Positions 17,375-25,669 of a DNA stretch of 37,449 bases are shown in pieces. Every line of letters begins with the position of its first letter. The first letter of the stretch is position 1. The stretch lies in the NCBI GenBank assembly GCA_016787415.1, contig JAEUUT010000051.1:1-37449 (forward strand). Reading direction: 5' to 3'. This DNA comes from Saprospiraceae bacterium. GTDB lineage: Bacteria; Bacteroidota; Bacteroidia; Chitinophagales; Saprospiraceae. The translations under genes were made by a program, and so were the position numbers. The notes beneath the pieces are model-generated. The model was not told the origin of the DNA. It saw only the letters and a list, made by a program, of their open reading frames with translations, and did no database searches.

Positions 17375-18187
17375 TCAAAACTTGAAGCCCGGCATATTGA
17401 TACCCTGTATTTTCCATATATTATCTTCAAAAAACACCTGACATATGCCGAGGCCTTCATGCCTTTCCTTGATGCCATCCACTGTGCCGTCCCAGCAGAT
17501 ACCGAAAGTAAAATAAGTGCCATTCCCTGGCTGGAGAAGTTCAAACGGGTGAAAACCAACAGGTGCGATTGAATCATATAATGACCTGAATGCTGAAATT
17601 TTTTCCATGGCCTGGCTTCGTGAAATTGCCTCGTTATCGGTTCTGCATTCTTCACTCAACTGCTCCTCCCGGAAGGGAAATTCCATATCAAGCAAATCCA
17701 GCAAAAACATTTCGACGGCTAGTTCAATTATGCTTTTTTCGTCCGGGTAAAATTCTCCGTAATTAAATACACTTACCATGCCTGGAAGCGCCTGTTCCGG
17801 CACTTCCATCGGAAGAATGTCTGCTATGATAAAGTGATAGAAATCTGCATCTCCGACATTTTCAGGTCGTATGAGCAGGATACCCTGCGCTTCCAGCAGG
17901 CTTTGCAACCGGTCAATTTCCTCATGCACTTCTTCCGGCAGCAAATCAGGTGCAGGAACAGCGGTTAATCCAATGCGTTTGGCCACAGTGGTTGTAGGCG
18001 CCGATTGCTGGCTTTCGAAAGCCTCTACGTTTTTCAGAAATTGCTGCAAGATTTCCGGAGGAGCGTCATCGGAGAGATGAACGAAAGCGCCATGCTTGAG
18101 TTCCAGATTGAGCGCTCGGAGTGCATTGTCGGCAGCAAGGTTTTCTTCCGGTGTAAGCCCGGAAGAAAAATTGTGTTGTTCTTTCAT
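17375..18187 (-). CDS. Hypothetical acidic protein
   Basis: A 270-residue protein I do not recognise. It is strongly acidic and lacks a signal peptide or membrane segment, so it is probably cytoplasmic. The N-terminal 60 residues are helical (LTPEENLAADNALRALNLEL). A PAPDLLPEEVHEEIDRLQSLLEAQGI segment spans about 78-103, and the C-terminal 50 residues are rich in aromatic and beta-forming residues (GTYFTFGICWDGTVDGIKE, then CQVFFEDNIWKIQGI), perhaps an NTF2-like end. The ATG at 18187 is preferred to the longer frame at 18229, because a TATATTTG box sits between them. The neighbour is a GNAT gene 70 bases upstream. Confidence 0.7.
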   Translation of the reverse strand: MKEQHNFSSGLTPEENLAADNALRALNLELKHGAFVHLSDDAPPEILQQFLKNVEAFESQQSAPTTTVAKRIGLTAVPAPDLLPEEVHEEIDRLQSLLEAQGILLIRPENVGDADFYHFIIADILPMEVPEQALPGMVSVFNYGEFYPDEKSIIELAVEMFLLDLLDMEFPFREEQLSEECRTDNEAISRSQAMEKISAFRSLYDSIAPVGFHPFELLQPGNGTYFTFGICWDGTVDGIKERHEGLGICQVFFEDNIWKIQGINMPGFKF

Positions 18188-18226
18188 AATGAAGGTGTTA
18201 TAATGATTAAACTGTGTTTGTGTACA

Positions 18227-18234
18227 CAAATATA
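18227..18234 (-). promoter_or_regulatory. Candidate -7 box for the acidic hypothetical gene
   Basis: On the minus strand this reads TATATTTG, an exact match to TAnnTTTG, 39 bases before the ATG at 18187. No well-spaced -33 element is evident. Confidence 0.4.
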
Positions 18235-18257
18235 AAAACGGAACGGCTTTGCTTGTA

Positions 18258-18770
18258 TCAGCCCACCCTCTTTTTCATCAACCAGTCCAACTGCCCATCC
18301 TCGCCTACCCAGAAGGTTTCTTCTCCAAAAATTTCATATCCACAGCGCTCGTAAAATCGAACAGCGGGCGGATTGGCCTGCCATACGCTGAGCCAAAGCC
18401 ATTCGGCGCCTGCCTCTCGCGCCTGCTCGTGGGCAAAATCAAGCAGTCGCTCGCCAATTTTTCGACCTTGGAAAGGCGCGTCGACGTAAATACGCTCCAC
18501 ATGCACCGAGGACTGACTGTTGAGTTCAGGCGGGTGGTGGTCAAAATTTAGTTTCAGATAAGCAACAGGCTGCTCGTCTATAAACGCCAACCAAAAAGTA
18601 GAATGGGGGTGCCGAATTTCGGCTTCCAGTTGCGCGAGGTCGAATGCTTTTTCACAATAAGCCTGGAAATCTTGCGGATTGTTCAGGTCTTCGTAGGCTT
18701 CACGAAAAGTACGTTCCGCAAAATCGCGCAGCAGGGCGGCATCGGTCATTTGCACCCGGGAAATAAACAT
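18258..18770 (-). CDS. GNAT family N-acetyltransferase
   Basis: A 170-residue acetyl-CoA-dependent N-acetyltransferase. Motif A is VERIYVDAPFQGRKIGERLL (about 92-111), in which QGRKIG is the acetyl-CoA pyrophosphate loop. Motif B follows with LWLSVWQANPPAVRFYERCGYEIFG. The FREAYEDLNNPQDFQAYCEKAF start and the closing GEETFWVGEDGQLDWLM resemble PaiA-like polyamine acetyltransferases, but the substrate is not certain. It is ten bases downstream of the LytTR regulator gene and may share its transcript. Confidence 0.88.
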   Translation of the reverse strand: MFISRVQMTDAALLRDFAERTFREAYEDLNNPQDFQAYCEKAFDLAQLEAEIRHPHSTFWLAFIDEQPVAYLKLNFDHHPPELNSQSSVHVERIYVDAPFQGRKIGERLLDFAHEQAREAGAEWLWLSVWQANPPAVRFYERCGYEIFGEETFWVGEDGQLDWLMKKRVG

Positions 18771-18780
18771 ACCAGTAAAA

Positions 18781-19524
18781 TCAGAGGCGATTTTTTTCTA
18801 TCAAATCCAGCAGTTCGTCGCGGTAGTTTTTACCAATAGGCAGCAGTTTCGGCTTGTCTTTTTCCATCACTTCGATCATGTTGCCTTCGATGGCCATAAT
18901 TTTATCCATCGCGACGATGTAGGAGCGGTGAATGCGTTTGAAACGGCCTTTGGGCAGGCGGTCTTCCAGGCTTTTCATCGTTTGCAGGGTGATGACGCGG
19001 CCAGTGGTGAGGCGAATGATGACGTAATCTTTCAGGCCTTCAATGTAGATGATGTCGTCGAAATTGACTTTGACCAGTTTTTTATCCGCCTTGACAAAAA
19101 AGAAATCGAGGCCGTCATTTTGGGGAGCGGTAGCGGGTACGGCCAGGCCCGGCGCGTCGCGTTGCGACATTTCTGCCTGTTCGAGGGCCTTGTTCACGGC
19201 CTTCATAAACCTGTCGAGTGAAATTGGTTTGAGCAGGTAATCGAGCACATTAAGGTCGAAACCCTGAATGGCGTAATTCGGATATGCCGTTGTGAATACC
19301 ACCATGGGCGGGTGTATCAGGGTTTTCACAAAATCGATTCCGGTCAGTTGCGGCATTTGAATATCCAGAAACATCAGATCGATCTGGTGGGCTTTCAGGG
19401 CCTCATTGGCCTCCAGTGCATTGGAACACCTCTTCACGAGGTTGAGATCGGGCATTTGACCGACATAGGTCTCGAGAACATCGAGGGCTAATGGTTCGTC
19501 ATCGACGATGAGCACGTTCAGCAT
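18781..19524 (-). CDS. LytTR family response regulator
   Basis: A 247-residue DNA-binding regulator. The receiver domain (1-120) has DDE at 8-10, the phospho-acceptor Asp54 in MFLDIQMPQLTG, Thr in VFTTAYP, and the Lys in YLLKPISL. A linker rich in A and P leads to the LytTR DNA-binding domain (about 145-245: FFFVKADKKLVKVNFDDI, then FKRIHRSYIVAMDKI). It pairs with the histidine kinase gene 114 bases upstream. Targets are not visible here. Confidence 0.95.
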   Translation of the reverse strand: MLNVLIVDDEPLALDVLETYVGQMPDLNLVKRCSNALEANEALKAHQIDLMFLDIQMPQLTGIDFVKTLIHPPMVVFTTAYPNYAIQGFDLNVLDYLLKPISLDRFMKAVNKALEQAEMSQRDAPGLAVPATAPQNDGLDFFFVKADKKLVKVNFDDIIYIEGLKDYVIIRLTTGRVITLQTMKSLEDRLPKGRFKRIHRSYIVAMDKIMAIEGNMIEVMEKDKPKLLPIGKNYRDELLDLIEKNRL

Positions 19525-19573
19525 AGGGAAGTTGGTTTCAGTTTTTGGACTTAAGTTTTCAGAAAGGTTGGAC

Positions 19574-19605
19574 TAAAGGTAGAAGGAACGACTTATACAA
19601 GTCAA
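19574..19605 (-). promoter_or_regulatory. Possible internal promoter for the response regulator
   Basis: On the minus strand TTG (19603-19605) is followed after 21 bases by TACCTTTA (19574-19581), one mismatch from TAnnTTTG. It lies in the 114-base spacer between kinase and regulator genes, so the regulator may be transcribed alone. Confidence 0.3.
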
Positions 19606-19638
19606 CTTTTTACGAATTAAAATTTTCAGGTTGGGTGC

Positions 19639-20688
19639 TCATACCATTTTTAAATGCAAGGTTACGGCGTACCGATGTGGCTCATCCTGCACCGTAAGTG
19701 TATGGTTATCGGGATACAACATTTGCAGTCGTTGGCGCACATTCACCAGGCCAATGCCGCCGCTGCGCGGATGATCTTGCCTCGGCAGGCGCTCGGCCTT
19801 GCTGTTTTCGATAAAAAATTCGAGGTCTTCTCCAGATACTGTCAAGCGCAAACGCACAAAACCTTCGCCCTGAATCTGGTTATTGAGGCCGTGTTTGAAA
19901 CTGTTTTCCAAAAAAGGAATAAAAAGAAGAGGAGCCACCATCTGTTCACTGATCTGGCCTTCCACCACGAAGCGAATATCGGCGTCCTTGGGTTGCCGCA
20001 GACGCTCCAGATCGAGGTAGTTGTAGATGTACTGAATTTCCTTGGTCAGGTGTACGCGCCGTTCGTTGCATTCATACAGCATGTAGCGCATGATTTCGGA
20101 GAGTTTCAGTACAATTTCCGGGGCCTTATCACTTTTTTTCAGGGTCAGGGCATACAGATTGTTCAAGGTGTTGAACAGAAAATGCGGATTGATCTGGCTT
20201 TTCAAAAAGCGCAGTTCAGATTGCATGGTCTGGGTAAGCAGCACCTGTTTTTCATTCTGGTAACGCCACCAGTCCATGATTACACGCAGCACCGTGGAAA
20301 CGATTGTAACGATCACATTTCCAATAAATATCCACACCTGTGTCTCCACAAGTCGGGCGCGGTACAAGGGCTGGTCGTGAAATTTCAGGTAAAAAACCAG
20401 CACCTCAATAGGCGTAACCAGTGCGCACACCGCCAGCACCAGACCGAAATATACAAATGCATGTCGCGCCAGGTAGTTCGGAATCAGGTACAACAGATTC
20501 AGATACACTAAAAACGCGTAAAAAAACAACTGAATGAGTTCATTTCCCAGCGCAAAGCGCATGTCGATGCCCTTTTCGAAGTCTGCCCAAAGGATCAACC
20601 CGAACAATACCATCCAGAACAACCCGTGGTACACCGGCCTCCGGAATAAAAAACTATGAATTCGATCGAGCAGGCTCCGCGTTTTCAT
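19639..20688 (-). CDS. LytS/YehU-type sensor histidine kinase
   Basis: A 349-residue membrane kinase. Four hydrophobic segments lie at about 21-36, 52-69, 79-100 and 117-137, with little extracytoplasmic sequence, so the signal is probably sensed in or near the membrane. The His_kinase block holds the phosphorylated His169 in QINPHFLFNTLNNLYAL. The ATPase domain has an N-box (FIPFLENSFKHGL) and a G-box (SGGIGLVNVRQRLQMLY). It is transcribed ahead of its LytTR partner and divergently from tpiA. Confidence 0.95.
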   Translation of the reverse strand: MKTRSLLDRIHSFLFRRPVYHGLFWMVLFGLILWADFEKGIDMRFALGNELIQLFFYAFLVYLNLLYLIPNYLARHAFVYFGLVLAVCALVTPIEVLVFYLKFHDQPLYRARLVETQVWIFIGNVIVTIVSTVLRVIMDWWRYQNEKQVLLTQTMQSELRFLKSQINPHFLFNTLNNLYALTLKKSDKAPEIVLKLSEIMRYMLYECNERRVHLTKEIQYIYNYLDLERLRQPKDADIRFVVEGQISEQMVAPLLFIPFLENSFKHGLNNQIQGEGFVRLRLTVSGEDLEFFIENSKAERLPRQDHPRSGGIGLVNVRQRLQMLYPDNHTLTVQDEPHRYAVTLHLKMV

Positions 20689-20805
20689 GCCTTACAATTT
20701 GAAGTTTTTGGGTTCAATACCGCTGCAATATAGAAATGTCTGTTTTTGTATGGCAAAGGAATTCAATTGGAGGCGGAGGATTTGTTTTTTTCGATCAATG
20801 GCAAT

Positions 20806-20885
20806 AGTCCTTAGTCCTAAGTCCAGAGTCCTAAGTCGTAAGAAATACAAAGACTTGGGACTTAGGACTTCGGACTCAGGACTAA
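20806..20885. repeat. Heptad inverted repeat D between kinase gene and tpiA
   Basis: Five 7-base units at 20806-20840 (AGTCCTT, AGTCCTA, AGTCCAG, AGTCCTA, AGTCGTA) face a reverse-complement array at 20854-20885 across an 11-base loop. The 32-base arms pair with five mismatches. Units AGTCCTA, AGTCCTG and AGTCGTA are shared with repeat C near 28.9 kb. Unlike the other arrays it lies between divergent genes, just upstream of tpiA, so it cannot be a plain terminator there. Confidence 0.92.
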
Positions 20886-20890
20886 TTCCT

Positions 20891-20897
20891 TACTTTG
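20891..20897 (+). promoter_or_regulatory. Candidate -7 box for tpiA
   Basis: TACTTTG, one base shorter than TAnnTTTG, lies 31 bases before the tpiA ATG and directly after repeat D. No clear -33 element; the usual position falls inside the repeat arm. Confidence 0.35.
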
Positions 20898-20928
20898 CAG
20901 CCGAAAAACAACTCAAACTTACACCAAC

Positions 20929-21684
20929 ATGCGCCAGCAAATAGTAGCCGGAAACTGGAAAATGAACAAGACCCTGGAAGAAGGGCTGGAACTCACCAAA
21001 AGCATCCTAGAAAAAGTAGAAAAACCACGTGGGCTCGTCATTGTAGCACCACCACTTACCCACCTGCGCGACATCGGTAAAATGCTGAAAGTGAGAAAAT
21101 ACTTTCACCTGGCTGCCCAAAATTGCCACCAGGAGGAAAAAGGCGCTTACACAGGAGAGGTTTCTGCCGATATGGTAGCCTCTGTGGGCGCCGAGTTTGT
21201 CATCATCGGGCATTCCGAGCGTCGCCAGTATTTCAAGGAAAAAAACGACGTGGTGGCCGCCAAAGTAAATGTTACGCTTGCACGAGGCATGCGCCCTATT
21301 TTCTGCTGCGGCGAGCCGCTGCACATCCGCGAGGTGGATACGCATGTAAAATATGTGGCTAAACAATTGAAAGACAGCCTTTTCCATCTCAAGGAAGAAG
21401 ACTTCCGGAAAGTGGTGATTGCGTACGAACCCATTTGGGCCATCGGTACCGGCCGTACAGCCAGCAGCCAGCAGGCCCAGGAAATGCACCACGCCATTCG
21501 GGTTTTGGTGGCCAAAAAATATGGCAAAGCCGTTGCCGACGACACCACCATTCTGTACGGTGGCTCCTGCAATGCGCAGAATGCGCCGGAAATCTTCTCC
21601 CAGCCAGATGTAGACGGCGGGCTAATCGGCGGCGCGTCGCTCAAAGCGGATGACTTTGCTGCGATTGTGGCGGCGTTGAAATAA
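20929..21684 (+). CDS. tpiA: Triosephosphate isomerase
   Basis: Interconverts glyceraldehyde-3-phosphate and dihydroxyacetone phosphate in glycolysis and gluconeogenesis, in the cytoplasm. The product has 251 residues, a standard length. Active-site parts are AGNWKMN (7-13) with the catalytic Lys, IGHSERR with the catalytic His, YEPIWAIGTG with the catalytic Glu and flexible loop, and the phosphate-binding YGGSCNAQNA and GGLIGGASL. It starts at the ATG at 20929, right after a repeat-bearing spacer, and is followed 52 bases on by the DUF2461 gene. Confidence 0.97.
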   Translation: MRQQIVAGNWKMNKTLEEGLELTKSILEKVEKPRGLVIVAPPLTHLRDIGKMLKVRKYFHLAAQNCHQEEKGAYTGEVSADMVASVGAEFVIIGHSERRQYFKEKNDVVAAKVNVTLARGMRPIFCCGEPLHIREVDTHVKYVAKQLKDSLFHLKEEDFRKVVIAYEPIWAIGTGRTASSQQAQEMHHAIRVLVAKKYGKAVADDTTILYGGSCNAQNAPEIFSQPDVDGGLIGGASLKADDFAAIVAALK

Positions 21685-21736
21685 AGAGGCAAAAGCAGTT
21701 TTGTATGCCATTCAGGAGGCAATAAATGTATTCCTT

Positions 21737-22413
21737 ATGCTGACTTCCGATTTCCTGCAGTTTCTGTACGACCTCTCGCAGAACAACAACCGCGACTGGT
21801 TTGAAAAAAATAAAAAACGGTACGAAGCGGCGGTCAAAAAACCATTTGAGCAAACCGTTGCCGCCATTATCGAACGAGTGCAGCAAATGGAGCCAGCGTA
21901 TGGCCCTTTGCTGCCTAAGGATTGCATTTTCAGAATCTATCGGGATACACGATTTTCGCAGGATAAAACGCCTTACAAAACGCACATTTCGGCGCAGTTT
22001 ACACCCAAACACATCAAATCAACCACGGACGCCATTTCCTACCCCGGCTATTATTTTCAGGTGGAGTTTGGCAGCCTTTGGATCGGTGGCGGTGGCTATT
22101 TCCTGGATAAAGAGCCGCTGAGAAAAGTGCGGACGGCCATTGCTCAAGACCCAGAGGCCTTCAGAAGCCTGCTTGATGCGGCTGATTTTAAGGAAAAATA
22201 CGGCGAAATACGCGGCGAAAAAACAAGGTGCTGCCACCTGAATTCAAAGAGGCAGCGCGATCGGAACCACTCATTGCCAACAAACAATTGTATTTCATGG
22301 CAGAAATGGAACCCGAGATCGCGCTGCGCAGTGATTTCCCTGATTTTGTAGCCGAATATTTTCGGGCAGGAAAACCTTTGAATGAATATTTTAGAAAAGC
22401 AATTCTGGGGTGA
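21737..22413 (+). pseudogene. DUF2461 family gene with a single-base frameshift
   Basis: Encodes a DUF2461-type protein, a conserved family of unknown function. Family-like parts are FLQFLYDLSQNNNRDWFEKNK at the start (given as a span), CIFRIYRDTRFSQDKTPYKTH and YYFQVEFGSLWIGGGGYF. The reading frame that begins at 21737 runs to YGEIRGEK and then goes out of frame at a run of six A (22218-22223). The expected continuation (KVLPPEFKEAARSEPLIANK, ending KAILG) is found in the -1 frame and stops at 22413. Adding one A would give an intact protein of about 225 residues. It is either a true inactivating deletion, a homopolymer sequencing error, or ribosomal slippage. Its stop abuts the stop of the converging gene with no base between. 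Confidence 0.85.
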
Positions 22414-23181
22414 TTACAGATAGTAGGTAGCCAGAATCTGAATCGCCTGCACTCCGGTCGGCTCAAAAACACCACCCTGTGTATCTACCCAGATCAACAC
22501 ATCGTTGCCTTGTTCGTTTCCATTGGTCGACAAGGCATAAATATTGTTTTTGAAGGTAATTTCCAGGGTACTTCCATTAGCGCCGGAGCCAACAGGTCCG
22601 GTCGATGTGCCGTTGGTGGAATAATAGACACCTGTAAAATCGCTCACACCATAACAATCGCCGGTGTATCCTGCACTGATGCTATCCGGGGCCACAGCAC
22701 CATTGAATGGTTGCCATTTGACCGGAATATTTCCAGTGTATGCAAATTGCAGCACAGGTGCTCCACCTGGCGCAAGCGGGAACACTGCCCACAAATAGCC
22801 TCCGCCAAAATCCATATCCTGGAGGTCGTTAATTTGATCGATCTTCTCTCCTTCTCCATTAATGTCGATGCTCCAGATCTGGCCATCCTCCGTTGCATAC
22901 ACGGCGCCAGTGCCTGCACCTCCGGTCAAATCCACAGCGCCGGGCACATTGCCTACCGGCGTCCAGTTGCCATCGCCTTTCCCCCAATACAAAACCGATC
23001 CGGTAGGCTGGTCTGGGGAAGTAGAAAGAACCCAGATAATGCCGCTATCGGAAATGGCAATCAGTTCAGCAAAATCAGGATCTGACATGGGATAGACTGC
23101 ATAACTGGTATCCATTGCGAATACCCGGTTTTCGAAATCGATACCCCAGGCCGGGTAGTTGTTTCCATTTGTGTTGGACAT
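22414..23181 (-). CDS. Tectonin/tachylectin-like beta-propeller protein
   Basis: A 255-residue protein without signal peptide or membrane segment. It is made of about five repeats of the pattern hydrophobic-S/T-D/E-x-G-x-I/V-W/Y, for example IAISDSGIIWVLST, VYATEDGQIWSID and CYGVSDFTGVYYSTNG. Each is spaced about 40-50 residues and alternates with short W- or G-rich strands (GDGNWTPVGNVPG). This resembles tectonin or tachylectin-2 propellers, which bind sugars or lipids; the assignment is inference. It stands alone, converging with the DUF2461 gene. Confidence 0.65.
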   Translation of the reverse strand: MSNTNGNNYPAWGIDFENRVFAMDTSYAVYPMSDPDFAELIAISDSGIIWVLSTSPDQPTGSVLYWGKGDGNWTPVGNVPGAVDLTGGAGTGAVYATEDGQIWSIDINGEGEKIDQINDLQDMDFGGGYLWAVFPLAPGGAPVLQFAYTGNIPVKWQPFNGAVAPDSISAGYTGDCYGVSDFTGVYYSTNGTSTGPVGSGANGSTLEITFKNNIYALSTNGNEQGNDVLIWVDTQGGVFEPTGVQAIQILATYYL

Positions 23182-23360
23182 AGATGATTGAATTTGATGT
23201 GTGATATAAATAAAAGGACATCGGGAGGCAATCGAACTGTGTCAATGGGGTGTATGTTGTTTGTTGGGGCAACTAAAGATATGGAATAATGCTATTTGAC
23301 GCGTTTTATTTTATTGGTGTCAAGAAAAAAATAACATTGGGCAATTATCTGATAAACCTG

Positions 23361-23405
23361 CAAAAAAACAGGTCTTACAGGCTTTTTACAAAACCTGTAA
23401 GACCT
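23361..23405 (-). terminator. Intrinsic terminator of the small Cys-protein gene
   Basis: A perfect 12-base stem (AGGTCTTACAGG at 23370-23381 with CCTGTAAGACCT at 23394-23405) with a 12-base loop. On the minus strand it is followed by GTTTTTTTG. It lies 28 bases after the stop at 23434. Confidence 0.88.
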
Positions 23406-23433
23406 TTGATACTTGTATTTTGAACGCTGGATT

Positions 23434-23910
23434 TTAGTTACTACTTCCACCGCCGGCAGAAGTGAGCCAGCCACTGATACATTCGTAACGACATTGAGCA
23501 GCGCCCGGGTTGTTTTTGATCGGGCCACATTCGCGCAGGCATTCTTCTACAGAACGATTGCCTTTGGTATGGGTGGAAGCAAATGCTGCGAGTTGGTTAT
23601 TGATGCTTTCAAATTCGCGCTGGAACGTGGCCAGTTGTGCATCTGTCATTCTTGGCCCTGCGGTTTTTACTTTGCGGCAGACAACCGACGTGTTTTTGAT
23701 GATGGTCTGGAGGGAAGCGCGGGCGGCCGCTTCGCGTACTTTTTGCACTGCCGGAAGCAACATTACAACAGCACTGTCTACTTCATTGGCTTTCAGGAAA
23801 AATTCGTTTTTGGACATCCCGCCTGTCTGAGCGTAAGCAGCAGGTGCATTAAAAGTGGCGGCCAGGGCAACGAAGAGGAACAGGGCGATGCAATTTTTGA
23901 TGGTGTTCAT
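23434..23910 (-). CDS. Small secreted protein with twin CX3C motif
   Basis: A 158-residue protein I do not recognise. A signal peptide (MNTIKNCIALFLFVALAATF...AYAQ, about 1-28) points to export. The mature part is helical (FFLKANEVDSAVVMLLPAVQ, then RMTDAQLATFQREFESINNQ). Near the C-terminus lie four cysteines in a CX3C-X11-CX3C arrangement (ECLREC and CRYEC), flanked by helix, followed by a flexible SAGGGSSN tail. One further Cys is at VVCRK. This spacing suggests a disulfide-stapled helical hairpin in the periplasm or outside. It is monocistronic, with its own terminator. Confidence 0.75.
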   Translation of the reverse strand: MNTIKNCIALFLFVALAATFNAPAAYAQTGGMSKNEFFLKANEVDSAVVMLLPAVQKVREAAARASLQTIIKNTSVVCRKVKTAGPRMTDAQLATFQREFESINNQLAAFASTHTKGNRSVEECLRECGPIKNNPGAAQCRYECISGWLTSAGGGSSN

Positions 23911-24115
23911 GACTTTGAAAAATTTGTTTCTTTAAGAAATGTGGGTGAATCAATTGCTGAATTTGTATACCTGTGTTTGTGCTGCACAGGATGTACCCAG
24001 CAAGGGCCACATTTTTTCAAAAAAACTTTTTCAATTCAGGGAAAACCAATATAAAAACTTGACAAACAAGCACTTGTGAATCAATTCTCCAATCAAACAT
24101 TTTTTGCCAGCCGGC

Positions 24116-24781
24116 TCACAACACTACTGCCATTGCCATGCCGTCGTGCTCTTTTGCCCCTATGGTCTGGAAAATGGTAGCGCTTACGCGGCTGTCATTG
24201 GCCAATAATTGATTCAATCGGCGAACGCCCTGCACGCGTTCATCTTCATGGTTGGGATTGAGCACATTGCCCTCCCGAATAACATTGTCGGCAATGATAA
24301 GCGTACCAGGCCGGGAAAGCCGTACTGCCCATTCGTAATATTCGGCATAGGGCGGTTTGTCGGCATCAATAAAAACCATATCGAAAGGGCCCGCCCCGTC
24401 GGCCTCCAGTTGAGGAAGAATATCGAGGGCTTTTCCCGTTCGAATATCAACGATGTCTGTCAAACCGGCCCGATCTATATTTTCCTGCGCCACCTTTGCG
24501 TGCATGGCGTCGAATTCAATCGTCACAAGCCGGCCACCTTTGGGCAATGCCCTGGCCATCCAGATGGTGCTATAACCTGCCAGGGTGCCCAGTTCCAGGA
24601 TTTTTTGTGCCCTGCAAAGCGTAGCCAGCACCTGCAGGAATTTCCCCTGGTTGGGTGAAACACTTATTTGTGGGATACCATGATCGATAATGGATTGGTC
24701 GACGGCTTTCAGGGCCTCATCTTCTACAGCCAGCAAATCGCTGATATACCGGTCGACAGATGCAAAAAGGGCGGCGTTCAT
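24116..24781 (-). CDS. SAM-dependent O-methyltransferase (catechol OMT-like family)
   Basis: A 221-residue cytoplasmic methyltransferase of the O-methyltransferase family 3 type. Visible parts are SPNQGKFLQVLATL, the SAM-binding motif ILELGTLAGYSTIWMARALP (about 61-80), VTIEFDAMHAKVA, and the metal and substrate segment DMVFIDADKPPYAEYYEW. LIIADNVIREGNV then supplies the second metal-binding Asp-Asn pair. The natural acceptor is not known. It lies 37 bases downstream of the tandem GNAT gene, probably in one transcript. Confidence 0.9.
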   Translation of the reverse strand: MNAALFASVDRYISDLLAVEDEALKAVDQSIIDHGIPQISVSPNQGKFLQVLATLCRAQKILELGTLAGYSTIWMARALPKGGRLVTIEFDAMHAKVAQENIDRAGLTDIVDIRTGKALDILPQLEADGAGPFDMVFIDADKPPYAEYYEWAVRLSRPGTLIIADNVIREGNVLNPNHEDERVQGVRRLNQLLANDSRVSATIFQTIGAKEHDGMAMAVVL

Positions 24782-24818
24782 AATTAAGAAATTATTTAAA
24801 AATAAGGTACGCCCCCTG

Positions 24819-25655
24819 TCAGAGCAGGCGTATCATTTCATACTGTTGTAAAAAGGGTTGTAATCCAATATTTTGCAGAAATGATGCCGTTTCGCTGGAA
24901 CGGTGATCTACATTGATCAAAACAAGTTCCTTACCTGCTTGTTGCGCGGCACAATAAAACAAGGCAGAACCGATGCCCGTGCGCCGGTGTGTCGGGGTCA
25001 CTGCAAATTGCTGAATCCGGTTGGAAACAGGATTGTAAATCAGATAGGCCAGCAATTGATCTCCCTGCCAGGCGCCCAGTGAAATGTTGGAACCTTGAAT
25101 ATTTTCAACGGCTGTAATGGAATTTTGCCAGGATGGCTGCCAGTCCCAAAACGATTTGAGCAATGTCCAATCATATGAACGCAGCATACGAATGTCGGCT
25201 TCCGCAACTGGCGGGTTGGTCATAAAGCCCTTATAGCAATCCAGTTGTCGGGCCACCTCAAACCCGATGGCTTCGTAGGTTTTAACCGCCGGCACGTTGC
25301 CGTGAATGACTTCTAATTGAATCTGGCAAACCTGTGCGTTTTTCAGTTCCGGCAATATAAACTCATACAGATGTGCGGTAATTTTTTGCCCTCTGTGGTC
25401 GGGCGCCACGCCCGTTCCGGCATTATATACCATAGGTTTGCCAGCCACCACATCATACCCGTGCAGAATAAATCCGATCAGTTCTTCGCCTTCAAAAGCG
25501 CCAGCCGAGAGATCGAGCCGGACACTATCGGCGGCCATTTTGTTTTCTAACTGCGTTTCCGTCATTTGCAATGGAACCATGTAATCGGAAAAGGCCCGAT
25601 TGAACGCCATCGTCAGTCTGGCAGTGGAAGTGCCTTGCAGGGTGCGAAAAGTCAT
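24819..25655 (-). CDS. Tandem GNAT acetyltransferase
   Basis: A 278-residue protein with two GNAT folds. The first (about 1-150) contains the acetyl-CoA loop VAPDHRGQKITAHLYEF with motif B GNVPAVKTYEAIGFEVARQ. The second (about 155-278) has VTPTHRRTGIGSALFYCAAQ and a degenerate ETASFLQNIGLQPF. Both pyrophosphate loops have plausible RxxGxG/A forms, so both could bind acetyl-CoA. Substrate unknown. It starts 14 bases after the redoxin gene stop and precedes the O-methyltransferase gene. Confidence 0.87.
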   Translation of the reverse strand: MTFRTLQGTSTARLTMAFNRAFSDYMVPLQMTETQLENKMAADSVRLDLSAGAFEGEELIGFILHGYDVVAGKPMVYNAGTGVAPDHRGQKITAHLYEFILPELKNAQVCQIQLEVIHGNVPAVKTYEAIGFEVARQLDCYKGFMTNPPVAEADIRMLRSYDWTLLKSFWDWQPSWQNSITAVENIQGSNISLGAWQGDQLLAYLIYNPVSNRIQQFAVTPTHRRTGIGSALFYCAAQQAGKELVLINVDHRSSETASFLQNIGLQPFLQQYEMIRLL

Positions 25656-25669
25656 TTGGGCAGCACGTT

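Noticed and set aside
22218..22224. Programmed -1 frameshift site as main explanation
   Set aside because: The A6C run is not in the canonical slippery phase and the family is not known to use frameshifting. A lost base or read error is simpler, though slippage is not excluded.
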